NCBI GenBank assembly: GCA_004295045.1
Contig: SHND01000047.1
Coordinates: forward strand, 16,619 to 80,618
From: Chloroflexota bacterium
GTDB taxonomy: Bacteria > Chloroflexota > Anaerolineae > UBA4142 > SHND01
Direction: 5' to 3'
DNA: 64,000 nt
Shown: positions 30,743 to 40,133 of the stretch, piece by piece
How positions within the stretch are numbered: position 1 is the first letter of the stretch
Layout: every line of letters starts with the position of its first letter
Notes under the pieces: generated by a model
What the model saw: the letters and a program-made list of their open reading frames with translations, nothing else
The model's database searches: none
Told to the model about the DNA's origin: nothing
Program-made: the position numbers and the translations under genes

Positions 30743-32845
30743 TTACTCATTTTGTCCAAACTTGGCGATGTCTTCCGGCAGCGCGTCGGCGCGCACCGTT
30801 TTATCTTGCCCCTGCACCATTTCGCGGATTTCGTCCACCACGCCCGGATTCGCCAACGTTGTCACATCGCCCACGTCGCGGCGATTGGAAATTGAAGCGA
30901 GCACGCGGCGCATGATTTTGCCGCTGCGCGTTTTCGGCATGTCGGGAACAATGTAGACAAATTTCGGACGCGCGATTTTACCAATCAATTCTTCGTTCGC
31001 TTTCACGACGCGCGCTACAATATCATCATTCGGTTCGATGCCGGGTTTCAACGCGATATACACGACGGGAACGCGTCCTCTCATTTCATCTGCGACGGGA
31101 ACGACTGCCGCTTCTGCCACTTCGGGAACGGTGAGACACGCCGATTCAATTTCTTTGGTCCCGAGCCGATGTCCCGCGACATTGATCACATCGTCAATCC
31201 GTCCGAGAATGCGAATGTAACCATCCTCCGCTTCCATCGCGCCGTCGCCCGCCATGTAGGGCCAGTCGCGCCAATCGGTGCTCTTGCTGTTGCGATTGTA
31301 GCGCGCATAATACGTGTCAACATAGCGCTGCGGGTCGCCCCAAATCGTTTGCATTTCGCCGGGCCACGGATTGCGAATGCATAGATTGCCTGCGCGTCCC
31401 GAACCGCGCGGCACCTCATCGCCCATTTCATCGAGAATGATGGGATGGATGCCGGGCATTCCCGGACCCGCGCTCCCCGGTTTCATCGGTTGAATCGCAG
31501 GCAGCGCGCTGCATAAAATGCCGCCCGTTTCCGTTTGCCACCACGTATCGGTGATGACCGCTTTGCCTTTGCCCACGACATCATAGTACCAACGCCACGC
31601 TTCCGGTTCAATCGGTTCCCCGACAGTGGTCATGCACTTGAAATGAAAATTGTATTTGCCCGGTTCTGCGGGACCGACTTTGCGCAACATGCGAATCGAA
31701 GTGGGCGCGGTGTGAAAAATATTGACGCCCAGTTTTTCCGCAATGCGCCACGGGCGACCCGCGTCAGGAAAGGTGGGAACGCCTTCGTAAATCACGCCCG
31801 TTGCCGCGCACGCGAGGGGACCATACACAATGTACGAATGTCCCGTAATCCAGCCAATGTCCGCCATGCACCAATACACGTCGTCGGGATGAATGTCTTG
31901 CACCCATTTCGACGTTGCAGCGACGTACGCAAGAAAACCGCCGGTGCGGTGTTGAATCCCTTTCGGTTTGCCGGTTGAGCCGCTGGTGTACATCACAAAG
32001 AGGGGCGCTTCCGCGTCCATCTTTTCAGGTGCGACTGTTTTGCCTTCATGTTCGCGAAGCAGATCATTCATGAAAAAATCGCGTCCCTCGACCATCGGCG
32101 TTTTGGCGGAATATTTTCCGGGATAGCGCTGCCACACCAAAACTTGATCCACTGTTTGTCCCAACTCGTTCGCGGTTTGCACGGCGATATCCGCGTTCGC
32201 TTTGTGGTCAATGAGCGTGCCGTTGCGCCAGTACGCGTCCATTGTTATCAAAACGCGGCTGCCGGAATCTTGAATGCGCGCGCCGCACGCTTGCCCGCTG
32301 AATCCGCCAAACACTTGCGAATGAATTACGCCGAGCCGCGCGCACGCGAGCATGGTGATCGGCAGTTCGGGCGTCATCGGCAGATGAAACGTGACGCGGT
32401 CGCCCGCTTTCAAACCGAGCGCGCGCAAAAGCGACGCCACCTCATTCACGCGTTTGTGCAATTCGCGGTAGGTGAGGTGGACTGCGTCCTCGCTTTCGGG
32501 TTCGGGGACAAAAATGTACGCCGCTTTGTCGCCATATTTTTCGAGATGGCGATCTACACAATTGTACGACGCGTTCAATTTTCCGCCGACGAACCATTTC
32601 CAGAACGGCGCGTTGCTCGTGTCGAGAACGGTGTGATACGGCTCGAACCAATCGAGCATGTCAGCGTATTCGCGGAAATAATCGGGAAATTTGTCGAGCG
32701 TAAAACGTTCCAACACATGCGGATCATTCATGTTCGCCTGCGCGACAAAATCTTTTGGTGGATAGTAATATTCTTCTTCTTTCCAATGCACCGCAATCTG
32801 CGCTTCGCTCACTTCAGTTTTCGGCATGGTATCGGTATCAGCCAT
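30743..32845 (-). CDS. acs: Acetyl-CoA synthetase
   Basis: This 700-residue AMP-forming acetyl-CoA synthetase makes acetyl-CoA from acetate, ATP and CoA. It has the ACS N-terminal domain (WFVGGKLNASYNCVDRH), the P-loop YTSGSTGKPKGIQHRTGG, the WWQTETGG motif, and PKTRSGKIMRR with the catalytic, acetylation-prone lysine. Length agrees with the family. The start at 32845 has AGGAGG 7 nt upstream; the frame extends upstream into AT-rich repeats. It is a single-gene unit; the gene upstream is divergent. Confidence 0.95.
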   Translation of the reverse strand: MADTDTMPKTEVSEAQIAVHWKEEEYYYPPKDFVAQANMNDPHVLERFTLDKFPDYFREYADMLDWFEPYHTVLDTSNAPFWKWFVGGKLNASYNCVDRHLEKYGDKAAYIFVPEPESEDAVHLTYRELHKRVNEVASLLRALGLKAGDRVTFHLPMTPELPITMLACARLGVIHSQVFGGFSGQACGARIQDSGSRVLITMDAYWRNGTLIDHKANADIAVQTANELGQTVDQVLVWQRYPGKYSAKTPMVEGRDFFMNDLLREHEGKTVAPEKMDAEAPLFVMYTSGSTGKPKGIQHRTGGFLAYVAATSKWVQDIHPDDVYWCMADIGWITGHSYIVYGPLACAATGVIYEGVPTFPDAGRPWRIAEKLGVNIFHTAPTSIRMLRKVGPAEPGKYNFHFKCMTTVGEPIEPEAWRWYYDVVGKGKAVITDTWWQTETGGILCSALPAIQPMKPGSAGPGMPGIHPIILDEMGDEVPRGSGRAGNLCIRNPWPGEMQTIWGDPQRYVDTYYARYNRNSKSTDWRDWPYMAGDGAMEAEDGYIRILGRIDDVINVAGHRLGTKEIESACLTVPEVAEAAVVPVADEMRGRVPVVYIALKPGIEPNDDIVARVVKANEELIGKIARPKFVYIVPDMPKTRSGKIMRRVLASISNRRDVGDVTTLANPGVVDEIREMVQGQDKTVRADALPEDIAKFGQNE

Positions 32846-32944
32846 CGAATTGCCTCCTGGGATTTTTGATTTGTGATTTATGATTTTGGATTTGTGACTT
32901 CCTATTTTAGTTTTGGATGGCACGCGCGTCAATCCTTAATCCCC

Positions 32945-32973
32945 TTGTCGCGCGTTCCAAAGCAATCTATAAT
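32945..32973 (+). promoter_or_regulatory. Sigma-70 promoter giving a leaderless transcript
   Basis: TTGTCG (32945-32950), a 17-nt spacer and TATAAT (32968-32973). The ATG of the next gene begins at 32983, only 9 nt after the -10 box, so transcription should begin nearly at the start codon. Confidence 0.65.
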
Positions 32974-32982
32974 GTGCGCACG

Positions 32983-33774
32983 ATGGGCGAACCCCCTTCT
33001 TTGCCTGAAAGAGGCACGCCGCCGAATGAATCATCCGGTGATCGGACGATTGATGTTTCGGGCGGCGATGTGCGCGCGGGACGCGACATTGTCGCGGGCG
33101 ATGTCAAGATCGCGGGCGATTCGATTTCGGGACAGAGCATCGTCGTTCAGCGCGGTTTTAGCGCGAATGATGTAACTCGGCTTGTGCTGATCGTCGGCGC
33201 TTTGGTGCTTGCCACCGCGTTGATCTTTTTCGTTGCCGGTGCGATTGTGGCTGCGCCGCTTGTGGCAACGCTGAATCGTCCCCTCGCGGCTGGCAATTCA
33301 TCGCCTGCCGCGGCGGCGCAGATGCAGCAAAAAATTGACGCGCTGGATTCGTTACAACCCGGACAGGAATTTCGCGTGGGTTTTACAGAAGATGAAGTGA
33401 GTTCGTATTTTCGTTTCGTCTTGGGTCCCGTGCTGGGTGTGACCGAAGGCAAGGCGCGTTTCATGGATACGCCGGGGCAAATTGTGTTGGGCGGCAACAT
33501 TGTCGAGTTTGGTGGACTGCCGTTCATGGCAGAGATGAAAGTGACGACGGGCGAGGTGCCGTTCGAATTGCAGAGCGCTTGGCTCAAGGTATTGCCAACA
33601 CCGCAGGGCGTCAATTTTGGATGGATTCCCGTCACCCCGCTCGCGCGCAGTTTGAGTCAGAGTCTCAACGCGCGTTTGTTCGGCAAAGTGCAATTTACCA
33701 ACATTCGTCAAGTGGGCGCAACCGGCGCCGAGGTTGGCGCGCGCGCGTTGGTGCTGGACGGCGTGGCGAAATAA
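32983..33774 (+). CDS. Membrane protein with DVxxGxDI-type repeats
   Basis: This 263-residue protein starts at 32983 (MGEPPSLPER). Residues 20-55 contain Gly-rich DVxxGxDI-type repeats (GGDVRAGRDIVAGDVKIAG, then SISGQSIVVQRG). A long membrane segment (about 67-95, LVLIVGALVLATALIFFVAGAIV) follows. The C-terminal 160 residues are a soluble domain (FRVGFTEDEVSSYFRFVLG, GGNIVEFGGLPFMAEMKV) of no recognised family. The Gly-rich repeats resemble those in the CHAT protein at 40134 (DVNIVNIGAGAQVGQVAVGK), linking it to the CHAT cluster it faces. It is convergent with the CHAT-FGE gene, 14 nt away. Confidence 0.75.
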   Translation: MGEPPSLPERGTPPNESSGDRTIDVSGGDVRAGRDIVAGDVKIAGDSISGQSIVVQRGFSANDVTRLVLIVGALVLATALIFFVAGAIVAAPLVATLNRPLAAGNSSPAAAAQMQQKIDALDSLQPGQEFRVGFTEDEVSSYFRFVLGPVLGVTEGKARFMDTPGQIVLGGNIVEFGGLPFMAEMKVTTGEVPFELQSAWLKVLPTPQGVNFGWIPVTPLARSLSQSLNARLFGKVQFTNIRQVGATGAEVGARALVLDGVAK

Positions 33775-33788
33775 AAGTTGCCTTTTTT

Positions 33789-36700
33789 CTAGCGGCTCCA
33801 GCTGGGACGAAAGATATTGGCGTTGATTTCAGAACCAAAGCGATACAGCGCATGTTTGCCGGTAGGGCGAGTGTAATAGATGTCTCCGTTTTGTTCGGCA
33901 TGACTGTCCGTTGCGACAAACGCGATATACGCGCTGTCGGGCGACCAAGTAGGTGTCGTGCAGAACTTTTGTGACGGGCACGGCAATGTAAGGATCTGCC
34001 GCTCTTCCAGATCGTAAATGCGGACCAAACTCCAATCCTGAAGCCGACTTCGTGCCGTAAAAGCTATCTGTCCGCCATCAGGCGACCAAACCGGGTCTGT
34101 AACCTCGCTTGCCGGGTCAACAACAAGTGATTCATTCGCGCCTTGCCCATCTGCACCAATGGTATACAAACCCAGACTACCTGTTGCACTATCGGCATAG
34201 ACGATTTTGGAATCATCGGGCGACCAGGAAGGATTGGTTGATTCAGAAAGCGTTTTGGTCAATCGTCGTGCGTTTGTGCCGTCCGCGTCCATCGCGTAGA
34301 TTTCAAAATTCCCGTTACGGTTTGTAGCAAAGGCAATTTGCGTATCATCGTGTGACCAAGCGGGTGCTTGGTCACTATAATTACCCTCGAGATTTAGCAC
34401 ACGCAGCTCTGTTCCGTCAACGTTCATCGTCGCTACGCGGAACTTGGACCCTGGCATTAATCCCACGAGAGCGACCTTACGCCCGTCATGCGAGAGCGCG
34501 GGCGCATTAAAAAACTGATCCTGAAAGCGCGATGTATCAAATCGAATATTTGTTAGAGAATCCTGCCCCAAATCGTACAACATCAATAACGGCGTATTGC
34601 TTCCTTGCACACCGCCGAGAAAGACGATCTTGCCGAGTGTGGGACGTTCAAAAGGTATCAATGTGGATGTTGGGCTTGGTTGCGGCGTGTCGATGGACGT
34701 AACGATCACTGTCGTCGGCGGCGCTGACGTTTCGCTTGCCGTCTGCGCCGATTGTGCGCAGCGAAAACCATTTTGAAAGTCGTGATAGTCTAGCGCCACA
34801 GCGTTGCGTTCTGCCGCACGGACGTTATTCTGAGCATTGAGCATTGCCCCGCCGCGTCGCACGCGGTAAACGCCCGAAGTAGGACCCGTCGGATTCGTGC
34901 GCGGCGAATTGGAATAGTATTTCTCACCATACCAATCGTTCACGTACTCCCACACATTCCCCGCCATATCGAGCGCACCGTAGGGACTCGCACCGTTCGG
35001 ATAACGTCCGACTTCAGTCGTGTCACCCACAACCCCGTTGTTATTAACGCGGCTTTGCTCAAAGTCATTGCCCCACGGATAAACCCGTCCATCCGTTCCG
35101 CGCGCCGCTTTTTCCCATTCCGCTTCCGTCGGCAGACGCTTTCCTGCCCACGCGCAGTAATTCTGCGCGTCAGCCCAAGTAACATCAATGACGGGGTAAT
35201 TATCGAATTGAGCGACACCATAATACGCGCCACGCTTGACTGAATGGCGGGCTTCCGGTGGCTTGCATTTGCCTGCATCCACACACAAACTGTATTGCGC
35301 GATTGTCACTTCGTGCCGGTCAATCCAGAATGCGTCAAGAATAACCGTGTGCTGGGGTTTATCATGGCTTTCGCCTGGTTCGTTCACTCCGCTGCCCATC
35401 AAAAATTCGCCTGCTGGCACGAACACCATCTCCGCATTGTCGTTTCCACGCTGCTCAGTCGTGCCTATTTGTGGCGAGGTTACCGGCGTTGGCAAAATCC
35501 CTCCCCCTTTTGTTGGAACCGTCGGCGGCAAAAATGTCTCGATTGGCGGCGGGGTTAGAGTCGGTGTGCGCGGATTGAAAACGCCGAGCCCATACGCTCC
35601 GCCGAGGAATAGGACGAGGAGCGCGGCGAGTCCACCGCCGATGAGGAGCATTCGGTTCGATCCGCTCGTCTGCGGCGTAGAGGGAGCCGATGCAGCTTGC
35701 AACGGCGCGCGTTCGGGGATTGCCGTCGGCGCTGTGGTTCGTGCAGCTTCGGCTTGTTCGCGCGTTGGAGAGGAAGGTTGCACCTGAGCGCGTTCGGGCA
35801 TTACAGTCAGCGCGGCGGCTTGTGCAGCTTGTTCGCGCGTGATGCGTTCGCGTTCGGTTTTAATTTCCGTTTGCAAGGCGCGCGCATTTTCATTCGTTGC
35901 ATCGAGCGCGAACAGCGCGACGAGAGATTTCTCCGCCGCGTCGAAATCCTTTTTCTCAAAACTCGATTTTGCGGCGAGATAAAGAGTTTCGATTTGCTGC
36001 TGTCGTTCGCGTCCGCGTTGCTCTTGCGCGAGTCGGTCTTGTTCGAGCGCTTGCTCTTCGCGTACGCGTTGTTCTTGCGCCAAGCGCGCTTGTTCTTGTT
36101 GTTCACGTACGCGCTGTTCTTCCGCCAACCGCGCCCGTTCCAATTCCGCGCGTTCTTGCGCGGTTAGCGGCGCAAAGATCATTCCATCCGGCGCGCGCAG
36201 ATACAACACGGGCGTGCCCCACTCCAAATCATTCACTTGCGCGAAAATCGCGCCGCGCGCGTCGCCCAATGCCGCGTCAACGGGATAGCCGTCGGCGAGC
36301 GCAGAATAAAACTCGTGCGCAAAAATGATCGCCGCTTCGTCGGTGACTTCGAACTGCATCGCAATCACGGCGGGGATGCCTTGCTGCACCAAACTTTGCG
36401 CCACGCCCGCGAATGGATCGCTGCGCGCGGTGCGCGCGCCTTCGCACGCGTTCAAAACGACGAGCCGCAATGAATCGTGATCGGTCAACACCGTTCCCAG
36501 ATATTGTCCGCTTGCGCGCCGCCCGCGCCCTTGCTCGTCCTCCAACATCAGAACGCCATCTTGCGCCTGCGCGTCAAAGCCGCCGTGACCGATAAATTGT
36601 AAAACGTGGTATTGCCCTTGTCGGAGTTTACGTCGCAGTGCGCCGAGCGTCGGACTGTCGAGCCGCTCCAGAGTAACGAGATTGCCCGCAATCAGTTCGC

Positions 36701-37265
36701 TCAGTGCATTGTTCAAATTTTGCCATTCGCGCTCGACATCGAGCCCTTCATAATCGCTCGGACTGGAAATCATCACGAGTACGCGCAGCGGTGGCATCAC
36801 TTTCAGCGGGCGCGGAGTTTCGGGAAGTTCAATGTAACGGACGAGGGGCGTTTTGTTGGAGAGGGCGAGAAAACGATTGAGCGAGGCGTTGTACAAAAAT
36901 TCCCAAGGCAGGTCAACCAATTCGGGCGTATCGGCGAGACGGAGACGCACGCGCAGTCCCGCGCCTTCGCGGTTTGCCGAGTCGGCGCTGGAACGCAGCG
37001 CGCCGCGCACGTCGCCCGCGAACACGGCATCGAAAAGTTTGCCGCCGAATTGTTTGGCGGCTTGCATCTCGGGCGATTCGATTCGCCGCACGCCGCGCCG
37101 CGCGCGCCCGACGCGCAGCATCAGAATTTCAATATCTTGATCGGTGAAAGGCAGAACGAATTCCGCGCTCGCTTGCCCGGCGGGCGATTGAATCACACGC
37201 GCGCGATAGCGCTCGTTCACTCGCTCGATCAAGATGTCAAAGTCAAAGTATTTAATGCGTTCCAA
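33789..37265 (-). CDS. CHAT protease fused to coiled coil, membrane helix, FGE-sulfatase and TolB-like propeller
   Basis: This 1,158-residue protein joins five parts. (1) N-terminal CHAT-associated and CHAT protease domain with His227 (FIGHGGF) and Cys274 (LNACEGA), a caspase-like catalytic pair. (2) A charged coiled coil rich in Arg, Glu and Gln (about 365-500). (3) A membrane helix (about 538-560, LLIGGGLAALLVLFLGGAYGL). (4) A sulfatase-modifying-factor/FGE-type domain (about 615-850; FVPAGEFLMGSG, RLPTEAEWEKAARG, GNVWEYVNDW). (5) A TolB/WD40-like propeller (about 890-1158; YSDQAPAWSHDDTQIAFATN and further blades). The FGE domain and propeller should lie outside the cell. It is the last gene of a four-gene operon. 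CHAT proteases act in programmed cleavage and conflict systems; here the ligand-binding end faces out. Function is inferred. Confidence 0.85.
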   Translation of the reverse strand: MERIKYFDFDILIERVNERYRARVIQSPAGQASAEFVLPFTDQDIEILMLRVGRARRGVRRIESPEMQAAKQFGGKLFDAVFAGDVRGALRSSADSANREGAGLRVRLRLADTPELVDLPWEFLYNASLNRFLALSNKTPLVRYIELPETPRPLKVMPPLRVLVMISSPSDYEGLDVEREWQNLNNALSELIAGNLVTLERLDSPTLGALRRKLRQGQYHVLQFIGHGGFDAQAQDGVLMLEDEQGRGRRASGQYLGTVLTDHDSLRLVVLNACEGARTARSDPFAGVAQSLVQQGIPAVIAMQFEVTDEAAIIFAHEFYSALADGYPVDAALGDARGAIFAQVNDLEWGTPVLYLRAPDGMIFAPLTAQERAELERARLAEEQRVREQQEQARLAQEQRVREEQALEQDRLAQEQRGRERQQQIETLYLAAKSSFEKKDFDAAEKSLVALFALDATNENARALQTEIKTERERITREQAAQAAALTVMPERAQVQPSSPTREQAEAARTTAPTAIPERAPLQAASAPSTPQTSGSNRMLLIGGGLAALLVLFLGGAYGLGVFNPRTPTLTPPPIETFLPPTVPTKGGGILPTPVTSPQIGTTEQRGNDNAEMVFVPAGEFLMGSGVNEPGESHDKPQHTVILDAFWIDRHEVTIAQYSLCVDAGKCKPPEARHSVKRGAYYGVAQFDNYPVIDVTWADAQNYCAWAGKRLPTEAEWEKAARGTDGRVYPWGNDFEQSRVNNNGVVGDTTEVGRYPNGASPYGALDMAGNVWEYVNDWYGEKYYSNSPRTNPTGPTSGVYRVRRGGAMLNAQNNVRAAERNAVALDYHDFQNGFRCAQSAQTASETSAPPTTVIVTSIDTPQPSPTSTLIPFERPTLGKIVFLGGVQGSNTPLLMLYDLGQDSLTNIRFDTSRFQDQFFNAPALSHDGRKVALVGLMPGSKFRVATMNVDGTELRVLNLEGNYSDQAPAWSHDDTQIAFATNRNGNFEIYAMDADGTNARRLTKTLSESTNPSWSPDDSKIVYADSATGSLGLYTIGADGQGANESLVVDPASEVTDPVWSPDGGQIAFTARSRLQDWSLVRIYDLEERQILTLPCPSQKFCTTPTWSPDSAYIAFVATDSHAEQNGDIYYTRPTGKHALYRFGSEINANIFRPSWSR

Positions 37266-37341
37266 AGCACACCCCCTTGACCTGACGTGTCTTCACACCT
37301 CCCCAGTGCGAAATGTTTGATTAGAAACCCGGCATCTATTG

Positions 37342-37866
37342 CTACGAATTTAGCGCGCGTTTCGCGCGTTCGATGGCGAGCAAAAAATCTACCCGCGCGT
37401 CTTCATTTTCCTTGTCGTCGAGTGTGCCAAGTTTGCCCGGCTGCCCTACGCCTGCGTTCTCCGCCGCGCTGACCATTTCGGTCAACGCGCCGCGCATTTG
37501 GTCTGCCTGCGTCTGCGCGTGCGCGGCGAGAGTCTGCGCGCGTTCGCCTTCTACCGTCGCGTTGATCGCCGTTTGCGATGCGGCGTCAACAGCGCGCTGG
37601 AGCGACGCGGCACGCGCGTCGCTCGTCACCTTGTTAAAGTAATAGCCGATGACCACGCCGACAAAGGGCGTAAGGATCAGCAGCAAATCTTTGGCGCGTT
37701 GAAATTGTTCTGCGTTGTTTAAATTTTGGACGGCGATAATGCAGAGCAGCACCATGCCCAAAATGATAACAAGGGCGAGCGCGCCCGCGATCCATTCGCG
37801 CAATTTTTCGAGCGAGAGTTCGGTGGAGACCACCGGCGAGAGCGGAGGGTTGTTGTTGGATGACAT
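37342..37866 (-). CDS. Two-span membrane protein with coiled-coil tail
   Basis: This 174-residue protein has two membrane helices (about 25-50, IAGALALVIILGMVLLCIIAV, and 62-80, LLLILTPFVGVVIGYYF). An Ala-rich coiled coil follows (LQRAVDAASQTAINATVEGE, AAHAQTQADQMRGALTEMV). No enzyme motif is present. It lies between two CHAT genes (71 and 76 nt gaps), so it may anchor or scaffold the CHAT proteins at the membrane; this is inference. It belongs to no family I recognise. Confidence 0.75.
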   Translation of the reverse strand: MSSNNNPPLSPVVSTELSLEKLREWIAGALALVIILGMVLLCIIAVQNLNNAEQFQRAKDLLLILTPFVGVVIGYYFNKVTSDARAASLQRAVDAASQTAINATVEGERAQTLAAHAQTQADQMRGALTEMVSAAENAGVGQPGKLGTLDDKENEDARVDFLLAIERAKRALNS

Positions 37867-37937
37867 ATATTTGGGACGACAGACGACTGACTGCGGACAA
37901 CGCGTGTCGTCGGCGGTCTGTTGTCAGTTGTCTGCGT

Positions 37938-40100
37938 TTAGGCAAGCGCGGGCTGCACACGCGTATCCGCGTCGCAATACAACGCGTAGAGCAAACCGAG
38001 AATGTTGTTGTGTTTGAAAAAATATTCGCGGCGCAAGTCGAGAAAAACTTGTCCCACCGCTTTGCCCGCGAGAAATTGATCGAAAAATTTCCCCGCCCAA
38101 TCCAACGCGAACAATGCCGGCACAGAACATTCGGTGCCGATCATCCCGCGCGCCCCTTTGGCGACAAAGTACGGCATAAAGCCGTTGTAGAACAAGGGTG
38201 AGAGTTCCGCCGATTCGCACGCGTTCAAGAACACCAAAGGTCTGCCGTTCCAACGAATATCAATCGGCGCGAACAGGCGCAAGTCTTCGAGTTTGAGCGT
38301 TTCGTTCTCGCCGAGCTGCAACAGCGACGCGTCGGCGCCGCCTTCCGCCAAATTTTTGGAAAGAGCGTGACAATAGAAATAAGTGATTTGGTCGGGCGTC
38401 GTCGCGCTTTCCAATGCGCTCATCAATTCGTCGCCGCTGGCGCGCGTCAATACCTTCACCCCCCCCTTTTGCGCCCGCGCCGCCCAATACTTTTCTTGAT
38501 TCTTGATGAGCGGGAAATTCATTTGCTTGTCAATGTCGCGATTCAAATTCAAACTGACGGTGAGCTGCGGATTGCTGGAAATGCTCGGCGCAAAATCCAT
38601 TTTCTCTTCCATCGGCTGATGCTCGATGATGTGTTTCAAACCGAGAAACAATTCGGGCTGAATGTTGTCGGGATCAAAGCGGTCTGCCATGTACAAGATG
38701 CCCCACGGCAGCATCATCTGCTGAGAATTGATCTGAATGTTGAGCGGTTCGCCGCGCGCGAGCTCGCGAAAGCGTTTGGCAAAATCGAGCGCGGCTTGAC
38801 TGCTGCCGGGATTCATGAAAATATTTTGAAACAGCATAAAGCCCGCGCGCGCCAAGATGGGCAGCGTTTTATTTTTTACCGCCGCATCAATCTCGGTGTC
38901 CGTTTGATAAACCATGTTGCTTTTGTCTTTGAACTCGACGATTTGTTTTAACGCCGCGCGCGCCTTGTCAATCGCTTGTTCCAATTGCTGCAGTTGGAGT
39001 GGGAGCATGAAAACAGTATTTTCGGTCGGACCGAGTACCGTCACTTGAAAACCTTCGCCCACGTACTTTATCCACAAGGACAAACCGCGCGGCTGCACCG
39101 CGCCCGCCGCTTCGACGGTGCGCCCCAATGTTTTGCTCTCGGCGATCGCGCTGCTGCCTTCGCCGACATTCAATTTCAATTCAATCGCTTGCACCGCGTT
39201 GCCGTCTTTTAAAAACACCGCCGTCAATTCACCGACGCCGTTGCGTTTTGGCGAAAGATCAAAGCGCGCGCGATTTTTCGATTTGCCTTCGCGCGGCACG
39301 ATCAATTTTTGCGGACTCGTGAAAATTTCGAAATCGTCGCTGATGAGCTGCACGATGATTTCGACTTGCGCGACGTTCTCTGGAAAAAAGCGCGCCTCGT
39401 CCACGTCTGCCGCCGCGATCGCTTCCGCAAGTTTTTCGAGTTCGACGCTAAAGCTGAGGGTGTACGTGTCGCCAACCTGAAGCGGCGAATCTTTTTGTTC
39501 AGGCGGTTCAAAGCGCACGTTGATCTGGCGCGGAGGTTTCGTCGAGCCGCCCTTTTCCGCTTCCAAGATCGAAGGCTGCTCACCCGCGTCCTTTGATTCA
39601 CCTCGATCCGGGATGGGCAATGGTGGTTTCGCGTGCGTCCCGCCATTCGCGCTCTTGGGTTCGCTCGCCGGCGCTTGATCGAGAAAATCTACGTCTGCTC
39701 CGCTCCCGCCAAGCGTTTTGACCAACAAGATGCCGATGATCTTGGTATTTTCCAAAACGACGAGCGGCGGGTCGGCGATTTGACTCCAATGCTCGCGCAC
39801 GTCGTCCCAATTCGTGCTGCGCTCGACTGCGGTGCGCGTGTACGTTTTCAAAAAATCGCCGAGATTCTCCAACGGTGCGTTCAACAAACTTTCTGTGACG
39901 GCATCCACATGCAGTCGCTCCGTCAAAAATTCGATCATGTCAATAACGCGGTACACGGCGAAATCTTGCGCGGCGATGGGCGTGACGATCCATTGAATCC
40001 GCCGTTGATCGCGCGGCACGCGCTGCTGCACCTCGCGCACAGTCGCGCTTTTTGGAATCTCGACCCACGCGCGGTTGATTTGAGAATCAGGAATTGGCAT
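37938..40100 (-). CDS. Divergent CHAT-domain protein
   Basis: This 720-residue protein has an N-terminal domain that resembles a CBS-type or TCAD-like unit (VREVQQRVPRDQRRIQWIV, PPLVVLENTKIIGILL). A linker follows and then a beta-rich region of Ig type (about 200-310; VGDTYTLSFSVELEKL). The C-terminal half is a divergent CHAT protease with His578 (YFYCHALS) and Cys628 (LNACESAELSP). Both catalytic residues are present but the flanking sequence is unlike the CHAT domains of its neighbours. It is second in the operon, 33 nt after the CHAT-Ser gene. Confidence 0.8.
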   Translation of the reverse strand: MPIPDSQINRAWVEIPKSATVREVQQRVPRDQRRIQWIVTPIAAQDFAVYRVIDMIEFLTERLHVDAVTESLLNAPLENLGDFLKTYTRTAVERSTNWDDVREHWSQIADPPLVVLENTKIIGILLVKTLGGSGADVDFLDQAPASEPKSANGGTHAKPPLPIPDRGESKDAGEQPSILEAEKGGSTKPPRQINVRFEPPEQKDSPLQVGDTYTLSFSVELEKLAEAIAAADVDEARFFPENVAQVEIIVQLISDDFEIFTSPQKLIVPREGKSKNRARFDLSPKRNGVGELTAVFLKDGNAVQAIELKLNVGEGSSAIAESKTLGRTVEAAGAVQPRGLSLWIKYVGEGFQVTVLGPTENTVFMLPLQLQQLEQAIDKARAALKQIVEFKDKSNMVYQTDTEIDAAVKNKTLPILARAGFMLFQNIFMNPGSSQAALDFAKRFRELARGEPLNIQINSQQMMLPWGILYMADRFDPDNIQPELFLGLKHIIEHQPMEEKMDFAPSISSNPQLTVSLNLNRDIDKQMNFPLIKNQEKYWAARAQKGGVKVLTRASGDELMSALESATTPDQITYFYCHALSKNLAEGGADASLLQLGENETLKLEDLRLFAPIDIRWNGRPLVFLNACESAELSPLFYNGFMPYFVAKGARGMIGTECSVPALFALDWAGKFFDQFLAGKAVGQVFLDLRREYFFKHNNILGLLYALYCDADTRVQPALA

Positions 40101-40133
40101 AAGCCCCTCTTTTCCTTTTGCAATGACGAACGA

